Shown in pieces: positions 15,033 through 22,288 of a stretch of 63,720 nucleotides of DNA; positions within the stretch are counted from its first letter, which is position 1, and every line of letters starts with the position of its first letter. Made by a program: the position numbers and the translations under genes. The notes under the pieces were generated by a model. It was not told the origin of the DNA. It saw only the letters and a list, made by a program, of their open reading frames with translations, and did not search any database. Origin of the DNA: a virus; the IMG/VR virus record IMGVR_UViG_3300050015_000317, positions 1-63,720 of that record; one strand, given 5' to 3'.

Positions 15033-15494
15033 ATGATAGAACTTCCAGGCACATCATGCGAACAAAGCCAGCTACGCACGGCACTTATCCGCGTTCCTGA
15101 ACGTCATCGGGAGGACGCGGTGCAAGAGGCCTGGCTCGCGTACCTGACGAGCCGGACCGCCGGCAGCAAGTATCCGGCGCGGGCAGCTACTCACGCGATA
15201 GTCAGATTCTCCAAACGTGAGAAACGATGGGAGCGCGGACAACCCGACGATTACGCCCAGACCGTGATTAGTCAGATGGACCCGCTCGAAGCTGAGAAGG
15301 TGGACGAGGTCAGCGGCAGCGAGAGGAACCGGGCGCGCCGGGCCGTCGAAGAGAACAAACGCCAGCACCGCAAGAGGCAGAGATGCACCAAGATCCGAGA
15401 CAGGGCGGCAAACTCGCCGGTAGCAGAAGGCGAATGGGACAACGCCGTCCGGGCCGTCGAGGACGCCGCCGACCTAGCTGATACCCCGGCCTGA
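15033..15494 (+). CDS. possible sigma-region-2-like protein, 153 aa
   Basis: Residues 22-38 (VPERHREDAVQEAWLAYL) resemble the start of sigma-70 region 2, where acidic and aromatic residues contact RNA polymerase. The rest is highly charged and helical, without a convincing region 4. It could be a late-gene regulator acting through host polymerase or simply a basic DNA-binding protein. The resemblance is short, so this is tentative. Confidence 0.5.
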   Translation: MIELPGTSCEQSQLRTALIRVPERHREDAVQEAWLAYLTSRTAGSKYPARAATHAIVRFSKREKRWERGQPDDYAQTVISQMDPLEAEKVDEVSGSERNRARRAVEENKRQHRKRQRCTKIRDRAANSPVAEGEWDNAVRAVEDAADLADTPA

Positions 15495-15532
15495 GACCCG
15501 GCCGCGCTCGAGATCGTAGCTCCTGGGGCAGC

Positions 15533-15597
15533 GTAGAGCACCAAAATCAGGCAAAATGCCCCGAAATGGGCAAAACTGGCCAGTAGAGCACCAAAAT
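15533..15597. repeat. 15-bp direct repeat pair before small terminase
   Basis: GTAGAGCACCAAAAT occurs at 15533-15547 and again at 15583-15597, 50 bp (about five helical turns) apart, in the 190-bp gap before the small terminase candidate. Same-face spacing suggests protein binding, for example a regulator or the packaging protein. No promoter could be assigned with confidence. Confidence 0.55.
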
Positions 15598-15684
15598 GAC
15601 ACCAAGCCAAGGCCCCGCGTAAGGGCCTGTAAAGCGGCTGGATAAGTGGTAAAGATCGTACAAGATTAGGCTGCGAGAGTCACA

Positions 15685-16254
15685 ATGCAAGGTCGAGCCA
15701 ACACCTGGGAAGCGACAGAACACCAGGAAGCGGCTGTAAGGTACGCCCAAGAATATGATTACAAGTATAGCGTACCTGAACTTTGCGAATCTGTGGGAAT
15801 TGCCAAGCAGTCTTACTATAGCTGGTTCAAGACTCCTGAGTTCCTAACGTGGTGGCTGGGTGAGTCGGCAAGATGGCGCGCGTTGAAGCTGCCGGAAGTT
15901 CACAAAGTCATTGCAGAACAAGCACTTGCGAAGTCGAAGCCCGGCGACGCTCGCTATGACATGAAGGCCGTCGAACTGTACCTCCAGCGGTTCGATGAGG
16001 GCTTCGTCCCGCGATCCCGCCAGGACAACCACAATACGCTGGATATCACGGCCGAGCTGTCCGACGCCGACGCCACAAGGCGGATCGAGGCGATGATCCT
16101 CCAGCTCGCCCCGGCCGAGCAGCAGGCGCTGCCAGCGCCCGCCGACGTGATCGACACGACCTGTACACCCGCCACAAGCCCAATAGAGCTCGCCCTGCAT
16201 GCGGAGAGCGACGATCCGGCCCAGGTTGAGGGATTGGAGGAGCTGGCGCGATGA
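15685..16254 (+). CDS. small terminase subunit candidate
   Basis: The 189-residue protein has an N-terminal helix-turn-helix (YSVPELCESVGIAKQSYYSW, residues 30-49) of the type used by small terminases to bind packaging DNA. A helical oligomerisation-like middle and a disordered acidic C-terminus follow. It lies about 2.7 kb upstream of the large terminase in the same direction, and repeats lie directly in front of it. A transcription regulator is the alternative. Confidence 0.6.
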   Translation: MQGRANTWEATEHQEAAVRYAQEYDYKYSVPELCESVGIAKQSYYSWFKTPEFLTWWLGESARWRALKLPEVHKVIAEQALAKSKPGDARYDMKAVELYLQRFDEGFVPRSRQDNHNTLDITAELSDADATRRIEAMILQLAPAEQQALPAPADVIDTTCTPATSPIELALHAESDDPAQVEGLEELAR

Positions 16255-16316
16255 TTGACGGTGGCGAGACTGTGATGATCGTGCTGGCTGTCCTGCTCGT
16301 GCTTGTGCATAGATGA
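16251..16316 (+). CDS. micro-peptide with one TM helix, 21 aa
   Basis: ATG at 16251 overlaps the previous stop. The peptide is MIDGGETVMIVLAVLLVLVH plus one Arg, almost entirely one hydrophobic helix. A ribosome site (GGAGGAGC) sits upstream. The coupling and hydrophobicity are suggestive but the size limits confidence. Confidence 0.35.
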   Translation: MIDGGETVMIVLAVLLVLVHR

Positions 16317-16599
16317 CAACCTTCGCGCAGTCCGACGTTCGTCCGTAGTGGCGCAAGATTGCCCGATGCCCTTGTGCGGCAAGGGGTTAGGTGCAATGCA
16401 GCGTATTGGGCGACGCCAGGACAGGCCTAGGTGACAGCAGCGCGGGGCTGGACAGATCGCGACGCCCAGGCCCGCGTCGACCCCCGGTATACGCCGCCCC
16501 TGCCGGTCGATCGCGCGGCCGCAACCGCGAGCCGGAGTCCAGTGTACTCTCGCCGCATTGCTCTTAGCTTCTGACTCTCTGTTAACTTGGGTAATCTCC
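16317..16599. other. gap without a confident gene
   Basis: This 283-base stretch is GC-rich. The only forward ORF of note is a 47-codon one from GTG 16431 to TGA 16574, with Arg/Pro/Ala-rich composition and no ribosome site. No promoter, terminator or strong repeat was seen. Confidence 0.5.
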
Positions 16600-16971
16600 A
16601 TGAATCCATCGCAGTTTGTCAAGGACGAGTGCTGCAACTTGAACGATGGTGTGTGCCTGACCAACGAGAAGCCGTGTCTGGTCTTGGTTGGCAAGAGGTG
16701 CGACTACTTCGAGACGGCGGTACTGCCTATTGCTCAACAGCCAAGCCCCAAGAGCGACCCTGACCTACAATCGCGGCGCGCTGAGGCGGTTGCTGAGTAT
16801 GCGTGGAAGCACAAGGCTGGAAACGGATCATCGAGTCCTTGTCCTGACTGTGGCGGCGCGAAGCCCAAGGGCCATCGGTACTGCGAGTCTTGCGCTCGGA
16901 AAAGGCGAAAAAGCAGCTTCCGGCGCACCCGCGAGACTAAGGCCGTCCGGCGCGCAACAGTTGAGGCATAA
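16600..16971 (+). CDS. Cys-rich protein, 123 aa
   Basis: The N-terminal half carries DECCNLNDGVCL...KPC...KRCDYFETAVLP, a Cys pattern found in small phage proteins of unknown role. The C-terminal half has CPDCGGAKPKGHRYCESCARK, a second zinc ribbon followed by an Arg-rich tail. It has two metal sites and a basic end, so nucleic-acid binding is likely. The last codons overlap the left arm of an inverted repeat that surrounds the terminator at 16974. Confidence 0.65.
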   Translation: MNPSQFVKDECCNLNDGVCLTNEKPCLVLVGKRCDYFETAVLPIAQQPSPKSDPDLQSRRAEAVAEYAWKHKAGNGSSSPCPDCGGAKPKGHRYCESCARKRRKSSFRRTRETKAVRRATVEA

Positions 16972-17065
16972 AAACACGCATAGTTTCCTAGGAAATTCGC
17001 GTGTCTTTTCTTGAACTGGTGTATTGATACGGACCCCCTAGAAACGGCCTCAACAACTGTTGCGC
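16952..17065. repeat. imperfect 16/19-bp inverted repeat around a terminator
   Basis: Left arm 16952-16967 (GCGCAACAGTTGAGGC) is the reverse complement of 17047-17065 apart from a 3-base gap. The arms bracket the terminator palindrome at 16974-17012. The left arm is inside the end of the preceding gene. It could be a long RNA stem or the ends of a small inserted element. Confidence 0.55.
16974..17012 (+). terminator. rho-independent terminator
   Basis: Stem ACACGC (16974-16979) pairs with GCGTGT (16999-17004) around an inner TTTCC/GGAAA, and is followed by CTTTTCTT. It ends the transcript from the 14657 promoter or the terminase-region operon. An A-run on the left side means it could also work leftward. 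Confidence 0.65.
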
Positions 17066-17143
17066 AGAGCGTCCTAGCGTGTAGGGTGGATGTTGGCTAG
17101 TATCTCTCGCCTTACTGCTCACGGATAACGGAGTGCTGTTAAG

Positions 17144-17488
17144 ATGGATAAGCGCACAAGGGAAGCAGTTGAACGGATGATGATATTGCCATGTCCCTTC
17201 TGTGGCGCAGAAGTGAAGCCCGAACCCTATGGTACCTACGCCAAATGGCGAATCCATTGTTTTGCTTGTGGCGTTCATTTCGATCTAGCAAACGATCTTC
17301 CGGCCTCAATCAGCAAGTGGAATCGCCGTACCGATCTGAGCACTGGCCGCATTGAGTTGTTCGTGGCAAGTATGGTTGTCGCCGGCGGCGCTGTTCTAGG
17401 CGATCCTGCGTCTTGGTTAAGCAGGTACGAGTTGGCGCAGATAAGACGCCTACCCCTTGGAGGTACGGATGCCCGACCGGAACTGTGA
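17144..17488 (+). CDS. Lar-like zinc-ribbon protein, 114 aa
   Basis: PCPFCGAEVKPEPYG and CFACGVHF, followed by ISKWNRRTD, form the CPFCG...CxxC...WNRR pattern of Lar-type restriction-alleviation proteins. This is the second Lar-like gene in the window after 12017-12409. The C-terminal half (IELFVASMVVAGGAVLG) is hydrophobic, which is unusual for Lar. The end overlaps the next ORF by 20 bases. Confidence 0.65.
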   Translation: MDKRTREAVERMMILPCPFCGAEVKPEPYGTYAKWRIHCFACGVHFDLANDLPASISKWNRRTDLSTGRIELFVASMVVAGGAVLGDPASWLSRYELAQIRRLPLGGTDARPEL

Positions 17489-17684
17489 AACGTGTTATGC
17501 CAAAGGAAGTCGCGTGGGGGACTTTGATGGATGTTGACACAAGCCCAAGTGCCTTGACTGTACGACGAATGGCTACAAGTCCTACTGGACGCCAAAGATT
17601 GAGAAGCCAAAGTCCCCGATGGTACTTGTCCCGCTTGGTGTGACATGTGCGGGAATTGGACGAGGCAGAAGTGATTTACCTTAG
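17469..17684 (+). pseudogene. Cys-rich protein interrupted by an in-frame TGA
   Basis: From ATG 17469 the frame reads MPDRNCETCYAKG... and meets TGA at 17535-17537, then stays open in the same frame for 48 more codons to TAG 17682. The part after the TGA (KPKCLDCTTNGYKSYWTPK) is clearly related to the intact gene at 18092 (RCCEHYDVGC...YAKSYWKSK). The TGA falls where the relative has its second adjacent Cys. Either a single Cys-to-stop mutation killed the gene, or the codon is read through or recoded. Other genes in this window use TGA as a normal stop, so genome-wide reassignment is excluded. Confidence 0.55.
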
Positions 17685-17780
17685 GGCTTAGACCTGGGCC
17701 GGATTAGAAGCCGGGTTCTTGCGTTTATGGCACCGGACACACGCGCCTGCCGAAAGACCCAGGACCAAAATCTGGTGCAG

Positions 17781-17870
17781 TTGGCGGTAGCTCAGTTGGT
17801 AGAGCCTTGGCATCCACTGTGCCTTCGGGCCCGTAGGATGCGTGTCGTGGGTTCGAGTCCCACCCGCCAG
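17781..17870 (+). tRNA. tRNA-like gene with atypical anticodon region
   Basis: The acceptor stem TTGGCGG (17781-17787)/CCGCCAG (17864-17870), D arm GCTC-AGTTGGTA-GAGC (17790-17805) and T arm GTGGG-TTCGAGT-CCCAC (17847-17863) are canonical. Between them, the best pairing is GCATCC (17810-17815)/GGATGC (17836-17841) enclosing a GCC-TTCG-GGC hairpin, so there is no normal 7-base loop. A competing class-II fold gives a loop with CAC in the anticodon position but lacks U33 and a purine at 37. No 3' CCA is encoded. It is a tRNA-like RNA, an intron-containing tRNA or a decayed tRNA. Confidence 0.6.
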
Positions 17871-17898
17871 TTTACTTTGGGGGTTGAAGGAATCGCTG

Positions 17899-17973
17899 AT
17901 GAGGTTCACGGCCACGGAGCAGCGGCGCAGCACCCGCCTGGCGAAACTACGGTTGATGGCGTGCGACTGGTGA
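17899..17973 (+). CDS. micro-protein, 24 aa
   Basis: This short basic ORF (MRFTATEQRRSTRLAKLRL) has AAGGA eight bases upstream of its ATG. It lies in the otherwise gene-free stretch 17871-18091 between the tRNA-like gene and the next Cys-rich gene. The rest of that stretch shows no clear element. Confidence 0.3.
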   Translation: MRFTATEQRRSTRLAKLRLMACDW

Positions 17974-18091
17974 ACTTACCTATAACACTGCCGCCGTTAT
18001 TATAGCAAATGGCGAGTTGGTAAAATAACGATACCTGACGCAATCGCCACATGGAACTGCCGCACGCCTTCGGGGGCTGTAGAGGTCAAGG

Positions 18092-18391
18092 ATGGATAGG
18101 AACTGCGAAACGTGTGGCCTCAATCCCCGCGACCTCGGACGCTGCTGTGAACATTACGATGTTGGCTGTACTGGCCGGTACGCGAAGTCCTACTGGAAGT
18201 CCAAGCCTGACGTAAAGCCTGTTGACGCTCTGGACATAGACCCAGTGCCGCCGCAGTCAGAACTAACGCTTCGTGAGACTAACATCTACTTCCGTGGCTG
18301 TCAGCTCTGGATTGACTCGGACAAAGGCGAGTCGTTGGTTCGTCGGTTCGAGGCCCATATGAAGCGGATGATGGCAAGAGACATGGCGTAA
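18092..18391 (+). CDS. Cys-rich protein, 99 aa
   Basis: The protein opens MDRNCETCGLNPRDLGRCCE and continues DVGCTGRYAKSYWKSK, with five to six Cys in 30 residues for metal binding. A soluble C-terminal part follows. It is the intact relative of the interrupted frame at 17469. The ATG follows GTCAAGG. The function is unknown. Confidence 0.65.
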   Translation: MDRNCETCGLNPRDLGRCCEHYDVGCTGRYAKSYWKSKPDVKPVDALDIDPVPPQSELTLRETNIYFRGCQLWIDSDKGESLVRRFEAHMKRMMARDMA

Positions 18392-18394
18392 GCT

Positions 18395-18529
18395 ATGGAC
18401 GATCTTAGTATTCGCGCGCAGCAGAACCTTCACACTGGCACGGCTGGCGCAATGGGCGCGGCCCAGAAGCACCTCGCCGACATGCGTGCGATTGCTGCCA
18501 AGTTCTTGAAGGTGGAGTTGCCCAAGTAG
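18395..18529 (+). CDS. hypothetical protein, 44 aa
   Basis: This Ala-rich amphipathic helical ORF (AGAMGAAQKHLADMRAIAAK) starts 3 bases after the previous stop. The spacing and composition are consistent with a real small gene; no function is visible. Confidence 0.45.
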   Translation: MDDLSIRAQQNLHTGTAGAMGAAQKHLADMRAIAAKFLKVELPK

Positions 18530-18606
18530 ACCCCCATACTCCCCGCCCCCTAGTTGTTCTGAATCGCCCCCGGCTTTCCTAATGCTTCCCTGCCGCCTCT
18601 GATTCT

Positions 18607-18915
18607 ATGAGCAAAGGTTCCAGACGACGCCCGATGCAGATTCCGCGCGACCAGTTGGACGCAAACTGGGCGCTGGTGTTTGGGAATAAACAAGCCGCCC
18701 CAAAGGTTTCTGATTCTGAGACTGACTGTGAGCGCTGCAACGGTGCTGGTTGGCTCTGGCGACACGAGATTGATCCAGACGGCCATCACGAATCGGCTAT
18801 GGCGGGATACTCAGACGATACGCAGTACAGTTGCCCAGATTGCCACGGCAGCGGCAAACAAGTCGTCATTACCCGCGACTTCATGGGCCTAGGAAGCCTT
18901 GTAGTAAACCCCTGA
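18607..18915 (+). CDS. DnaJ-type zinc-finger protein, 102 aa
   Basis: CERCNGAGW (residues 40-48) and CPDCHGSGK (75-83) are two CxxCxGxG repeats, as in the zinc-binding domain of DnaJ. There is no J-domain. It sits 4 bases before the large terminase gene, so it may assist packaging or be a small adaptor. The start follows no strong site; TCTATG precedes it. Confidence 0.65.
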   Translation: MSKGSRRRPMQIPRDQLDANWALVFGNKQAAPKVSDSETDCERCNGAGWLWRHEIDPDGHHESAMAGYSDDTQYSCPDCHGSGKQVVITRDFMGLGSLVVNP

Positions 18916-18919
18916 TTCT

Positions 18920-20743
18920 ATGAAATCCGATACTCTCGCCTCAAGACTCTGGCATACCATTCGCGGCAGCAAGGCCAAAATCCTTGACATGCGCCTGATG
19001 GTGATGAAAGCGAGGCCGGCCGATCGCGCCGCCCTGATGCAGACGTTCTCGCAGGGCGCGGATGGCCTGCTGTGCTGGTTGAACTTGTGCGGCTGGGTGT
19101 TCGAGCCTCGCAACCGTGAGCGGAAGTTACCCTTCATTACCTGGCCGATTCAGGACAGGGCCGCTGTTGGACTACACCGCGCAATCGGCGTGGGCAACGA
19201 CGTGGCAATCGACAAGTCCCGCGACATGGGCGCGTCGTGGCTGTGTCTGTCGGTCATGGACTGGTTCTGGCTGTTCGAGCGCGAGAGCCTGTTCAAGTTG
19301 GTCAGCCGAAACGAAGATTTGGTGGACAAGCCAGCCGACCCTGACACGTTGTTCTGGAAGTTGGACTTCCTGAACAACAATCTGCCGTCGTGGATGCAGC
19401 CGGGTGCCAAGGCTGGAAAAGATCGAACGCACATGCGACTGGTCAACCCCCGGAACGGGTCGATATTCACCGGCGAGTCCACGAATCAGGATGTAGGCAA
19501 GGGCGGTCGCCAACGCGCTATCCTGCTGGACGAGTTCGGGGCGGTGCTGAATGGAGGTGCGATTCTTTCCGCGACCAGCGATACCGCTCCATGCCGTATC
19601 TTCAACTCGACACCGAACGGATGGGGCAGTTTCGACGACAAGAAACAGTTGCGCGGCAACGCCTTTGCCGCCATACGATTCTCCAATGCCGTGCAGATTA
19701 TTTCCCTTCCGTGGTGGGAACACCCCGAAAAGGGCAAAGGCGCACACTTGGCACCCGACGCCAACGGCAAGATGAAGTGGACCTCGCCGTGGTACGAGAA
19801 AGAATGTGTCCGTCGCGCATCGCGTCGAGAGATTGCCGAAAACTTGGATATGGACTACTTGGGTTCTGGGTCCATGTTCTTCGATTCCGAAGTACTGACC
19901 AGGATTCGTGCCGCCTGCCGTCCTGCCGACAAACTGGGCGAATTGCGGTTTGACGTGCGAACCTACGTCGAGGGCCAGTCCTACCGCGTCGAGAAGATTC
20001 GCTTCGAGGAAACTGACCGGGGCCATTTGCAGTTGTGGTGTCCGTTGGCGCTTGACGACAAGGGCGAACTTCGTCCGCCCCAGGACCATACCTACGTCGG
20101 CTTCTGCGACATTTCCGCCGGCAACGGGGCGTCCAACAGTCGAATCACGATCTGCGACGTGGACCTGCGGGCATCGGTTGGCGCGTTCACCTGCCCCAAT
20201 ACGTCGCCAGAGCAGTTGGCGCGGACGGCTGTGGCCTTGTGCAAGTGGTTCCGTGGGCAGACCGGCTTCGTCTATCTCGGCTGGGAAGCGAACTTCGATG
20301 GCGGTCCGTTCGGCCGCGAGGTGCTGCGGCTGGGCTACTACTACGTGCTGGGCAACTCCAACCCGGCCTACGCCTGGAACCCCACCGATGGCAAGGTGGG
20401 CTGGTATTCAGGCCGCGAGAAGAAACGATACTTGCTGACCGATCTTCGTTCGGCCTGGGCGCGGGGTGAGTTGAACACGTTCGATTCCGCGACGGTGGAC
20501 GAGGCGGGCCAGTACACGACTTATTCAGGCGGCGGGATCGGGCCTTCAGGTCTGACCGAGGAAGATCAAGGCGCTCGGGCGGCACACGGCGACCGCGTGA
20601 TTGCCGAGGCGGGCTGCGTGATGATGCTCCGCGAGCAGGTTAAGTCCAGGCCGCCAGAGAAGGCGATTCCCAAGGGTTCCCCGGCCGCTCGTAAGCGGTG
20701 GTGGAGGCGGGAAAAGGCGAAGTCGCAAGAAGAAACATGGTAG
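18920..20743 (+). CDS. terL: terminase large subunit
   Basis: The 607-residue protein has an ATPase half with a non-classical Walker A (DKSRDMGASW, 98-107) and Walker B RAILLDEFGA (199-208), with E205 as catalytic acid. SNSRITICD and FCDISAGNGA near residues 395-413 mark the start of the RNase-H-like nuclease half. The C-terminus is very basic (ARKRWWRREKAK). It forms the ATP-driven motor that cuts and packages DNA into the prohead. The large length and form of Walker A suit a podovirus or a metagenomic terminase group. Confidence 0.9.
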   Translation: MKSDTLASRLWHTIRGSKAKILDMRLMVMKARPADRAALMQTFSQGADGLLCWLNLCGWVFEPRNRERKLPFITWPIQDRAAVGLHRAIGVGNDVAIDKSRDMGASWLCLSVMDWFWLFERESLFKLVSRNEDLVDKPADPDTLFWKLDFLNNNLPSWMQPGAKAGKDRTHMRLVNPRNGSIFTGESTNQDVGKGGRQRAILLDEFGAVLNGGAILSATSDTAPCRIFNSTPNGWGSFDDKKQLRGNAFAAIRFSNAVQIISLPWWEHPEKGKGAHLAPDANGKMKWTSPWYEKECVRRASRREIAENLDMDYLGSGSMFFDSEVLTRIRAACRPADKLGELRFDVRTYVEGQSYRVEKIRFEETDRGHLQLWCPLALDDKGELRPPQDHTYVGFCDISAGNGASNSRITICDVDLRASVGAFTCPNTSPEQLARTAVALCKWFRGQTGFVYLGWEANFDGGPFGREVLRLGYYYVLGNSNPAYAWNPTDGKVGWYSGREKKRYLLTDLRSAWARGELNTFDSATVDEAGQYTTYSGGGIGPSGLTEEDQGARAAHGDRVIAEAGCVMMLREQVKSRPPEKAIPKGSPAARKRWWRREKAKSQEETW

Positions 20744-20762
20744 GGGGCTGAAAGGACGCGAA

Positions 20763-21290
20763 ATGCCTGAATGGTTCCCGATTGTTCTAACTGTTTACAT
20801 GGTTGTGGCCCTCCTTGCTGGTTTGTGCGACCTGTTTGAGCATCGCAGTTTGCGGAAACAAAACGCCCTGCATCAACGTCGCGCAGAAGTCCACTGGAAA
20901 CTGCTTGTGGGCCACGCGAAATCAATCAAGGCTTCGCGTGACGCTGCGATTGATGACCGCAAGAACGTCCACGCGCACATCTACGCCGTGGCGCAAAGAC
21001 TTATCGAGGCCGAGAACAAGCGGTACGCCAAGGTCGCCGACGACGTGAATGAACTCCGCAAGAGTGTTGGCGCTGCCGACATCAAACTTGACGCCGACAA
21101 ACTCAACATCAACGCCCTTCGCCAGTCAGTCTGCGGGCTGGCTGGCAAGCACGAGTGGGTAGAGCGTGGGCGCGCCAATTGTCTTGGCACAGGCTACGCC
21201 GTGTTGCAGATATGCAGCTTGTGCGGGGCGCAGCGAACAATCCGCCAGAACGACAAGGCTCCTAAGAAGGCGAAGAAGCATGGCCGCTAA
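20763..21290 (+). CDS. membrane-anchored coiled-coil protein with zinc ribbon
   Basis: The 175-residue protein starts with one TM helix (WFPIVLTVYMVVALLAGL, 4-21). A long coiled coil (about 35-125) follows, and then a C-terminal ribbon CGLAGKHEW...ICSLCGAQRTI. It lies between the terminase and portal genes. It could be a small structural or morphogenesis membrane protein, or a Rz-like spanin, but the Cys tail argues against the latter. Confidence 0.6.
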   Translation: MPEWFPIVLTVYMVVALLAGLCDLFEHRSLRKQNALHQRRAEVHWKLLVGHAKSIKASRDAAIDDRKNVHAHIYAVAQRLIEAENKRYAKVADDVNELRKSVGAADIKLDADKLNINALRQSVCGLAGKHEWVERGRANCLGTGYAVLQICSLCGAQRTIRQNDKAPKKAKKHGR

Positions 21291-21621
21291 ACTCCCCGTG
21301 ATCTGGGTTGTCGTCCACTACTTCGCACCCGAACACAAGGCGACGGCCGACAAACTGGGCGGCATCGTCGGCGCGAATCAGGTCAACTACGACGAGTCGA
21401 AGAAGTCGCAGCCGTTCATCGGGCACCTGATGATTCACGCTTCGTCTGTGGTGAACGGGATTCGCGTCACGGTCGATCGCGCCGTGTTGCTGGCCGATCT
21501 GGAGTCGTGCGCAAACTGGCTTTCTTATGGCGAGGCGCTAAGAAAACTTATCTGCGCCGGCCTGGCCGACCCCGTGATTGCGAACTGGCAGCGCCAACTA
21601 GCGGCGCGGATGGCGAACTGA
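21280..21621 (+). CDS. hypothetical protein, 113 aa
   Basis: Reading from ATG 21280, which overlaps the previous stop after AAGAAGG, gives a soluble mixed protein with VIWVVVHYFAPEHKATADKL near the N-terminus and a helical C-terminal half. It is not recognised. Confidence 0.6.
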   Translation: MAAKLPVIWVVVHYFAPEHKATADKLGGIVGANQVNYDESKKSQPFIGHLMIHASSVVNGIRVTVDRAVLLADLESCANWLSYGEALRKLICAGLADPVIANWQRQLAARMAN

Positions 21622-21866
21622 TGGAACATTGGTTTAACGCCTGGGGATTCGGCTGGTGCATTGCGATTACCGTATACGTACTGTTGTGGCTGATCCTCTG
21701 CATCCGTGCCCTTCGTCGAGAAAAGGCAAACTACTGGTTCCTGTGCCTTGGTGGACCCGACGTTGCAAGATATTGTGGACAGTGGCACTATCTCCGGCCG
21801 CGCGATCTTGGCCCTGACTATGACTACGTAGTTGAACCGGGGTGCGCACCAAGGACGGCGAACTGA
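21621..21866 (+). CDS. small membrane protein, 81 aa
   Basis: A single TM helix (FGWCIAITVYVLLWLILCI) lies at 11-29, followed by a basic, Trp/Tyr-rich cytoplasmic-type tail. The start overlaps the previous stop by one base (TGATG). It is unknown. Confidence 0.6.
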   Translation: MEHWFNAWGFGWCIAITVYVLLWLILCIRALRREKANYWFLCLGGPDVARYCGQWHYLRPRDLGPDYDYVVEPGCAPRTAN

Positions 21867-22060
21867 TGGACGGGCTTCTGGAGTTGATTCGGGCGCGACG
21901 CGAGAAGGCGTTGCTGTCAATCTGGCGAAACTGCCTGCCGCAATTAGGGAACCAACGTCCCGACAACACGCTCACTCCGTTCGGCGACTTCGCGGAGCAG
22001 GACAGTGTTCGCTGTTTGCGAACTGCGAACGTCGCCGTGCAGAAACATGGCACACGCTGA
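21866..22060 (+). CDS. hypothetical protein, 64 aa
   Basis: This ORF starts in a TGATG overlap and is basic and helical (LLELIRARREKALLSIW). A GTG start 8 codons earlier at 21842 is also possible. Its 3' end overlaps the next gene by 14 bases. Confidence 0.5.
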   Translation: MDGLLELIRARREKALLSIWRNCLPQLGNQRPDNTLTPFGDFAEQDSVRCLRTANVAVQKHGTR

Positions 22061-22265
22061 AATCTGCCCGGTATGCAAGGGGCAAGCGATTCCGGGTAGC
22101 ACCTGCACTGGCTGTGGCGGGAAGGGCTGGGTGACGGTACAGGATGCTCCGACCGCGCCTTACTGGCCACCGCCACAACAACCCTATTGGAATCCACCGC
22201 AGCAGCCGACGCCGTTGATTCCGTACAATCCGAATCCTCCGTGGTGGCCCATAATCATCTGTTGA
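22047..22265 (+). CDS. zinc-knuckle protein with Pro-rich tail, 72 aa
   Basis: CPVCKGQAIPGSTCTGCGGKGW is a compact CxxC...CxxC site. A 40-residue Pro/Trp/Tyr-rich tail (YWPPPQQPYWNPPQQP) follows, probably a flexible linker or protein-binding segment. It is directly upstream of the portal gene. Confidence 0.6.
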   Translation: MAHAEICPVCKGQAIPGSTCTGCGGKGWVTVQDAPTAPYWPPPQQPYWNPPQQPTPLIPYNPNPPWWPIIIC

Positions 22266-22288
22266 GCAAGCCGGGGGGCTTGTAAATC

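Noticed and set aside
17535-17537. Genome-wide TGA reassignment
   Set aside because: Many genes end in TGA within ATGA overlaps, and reading through them would destroy the operon structure.
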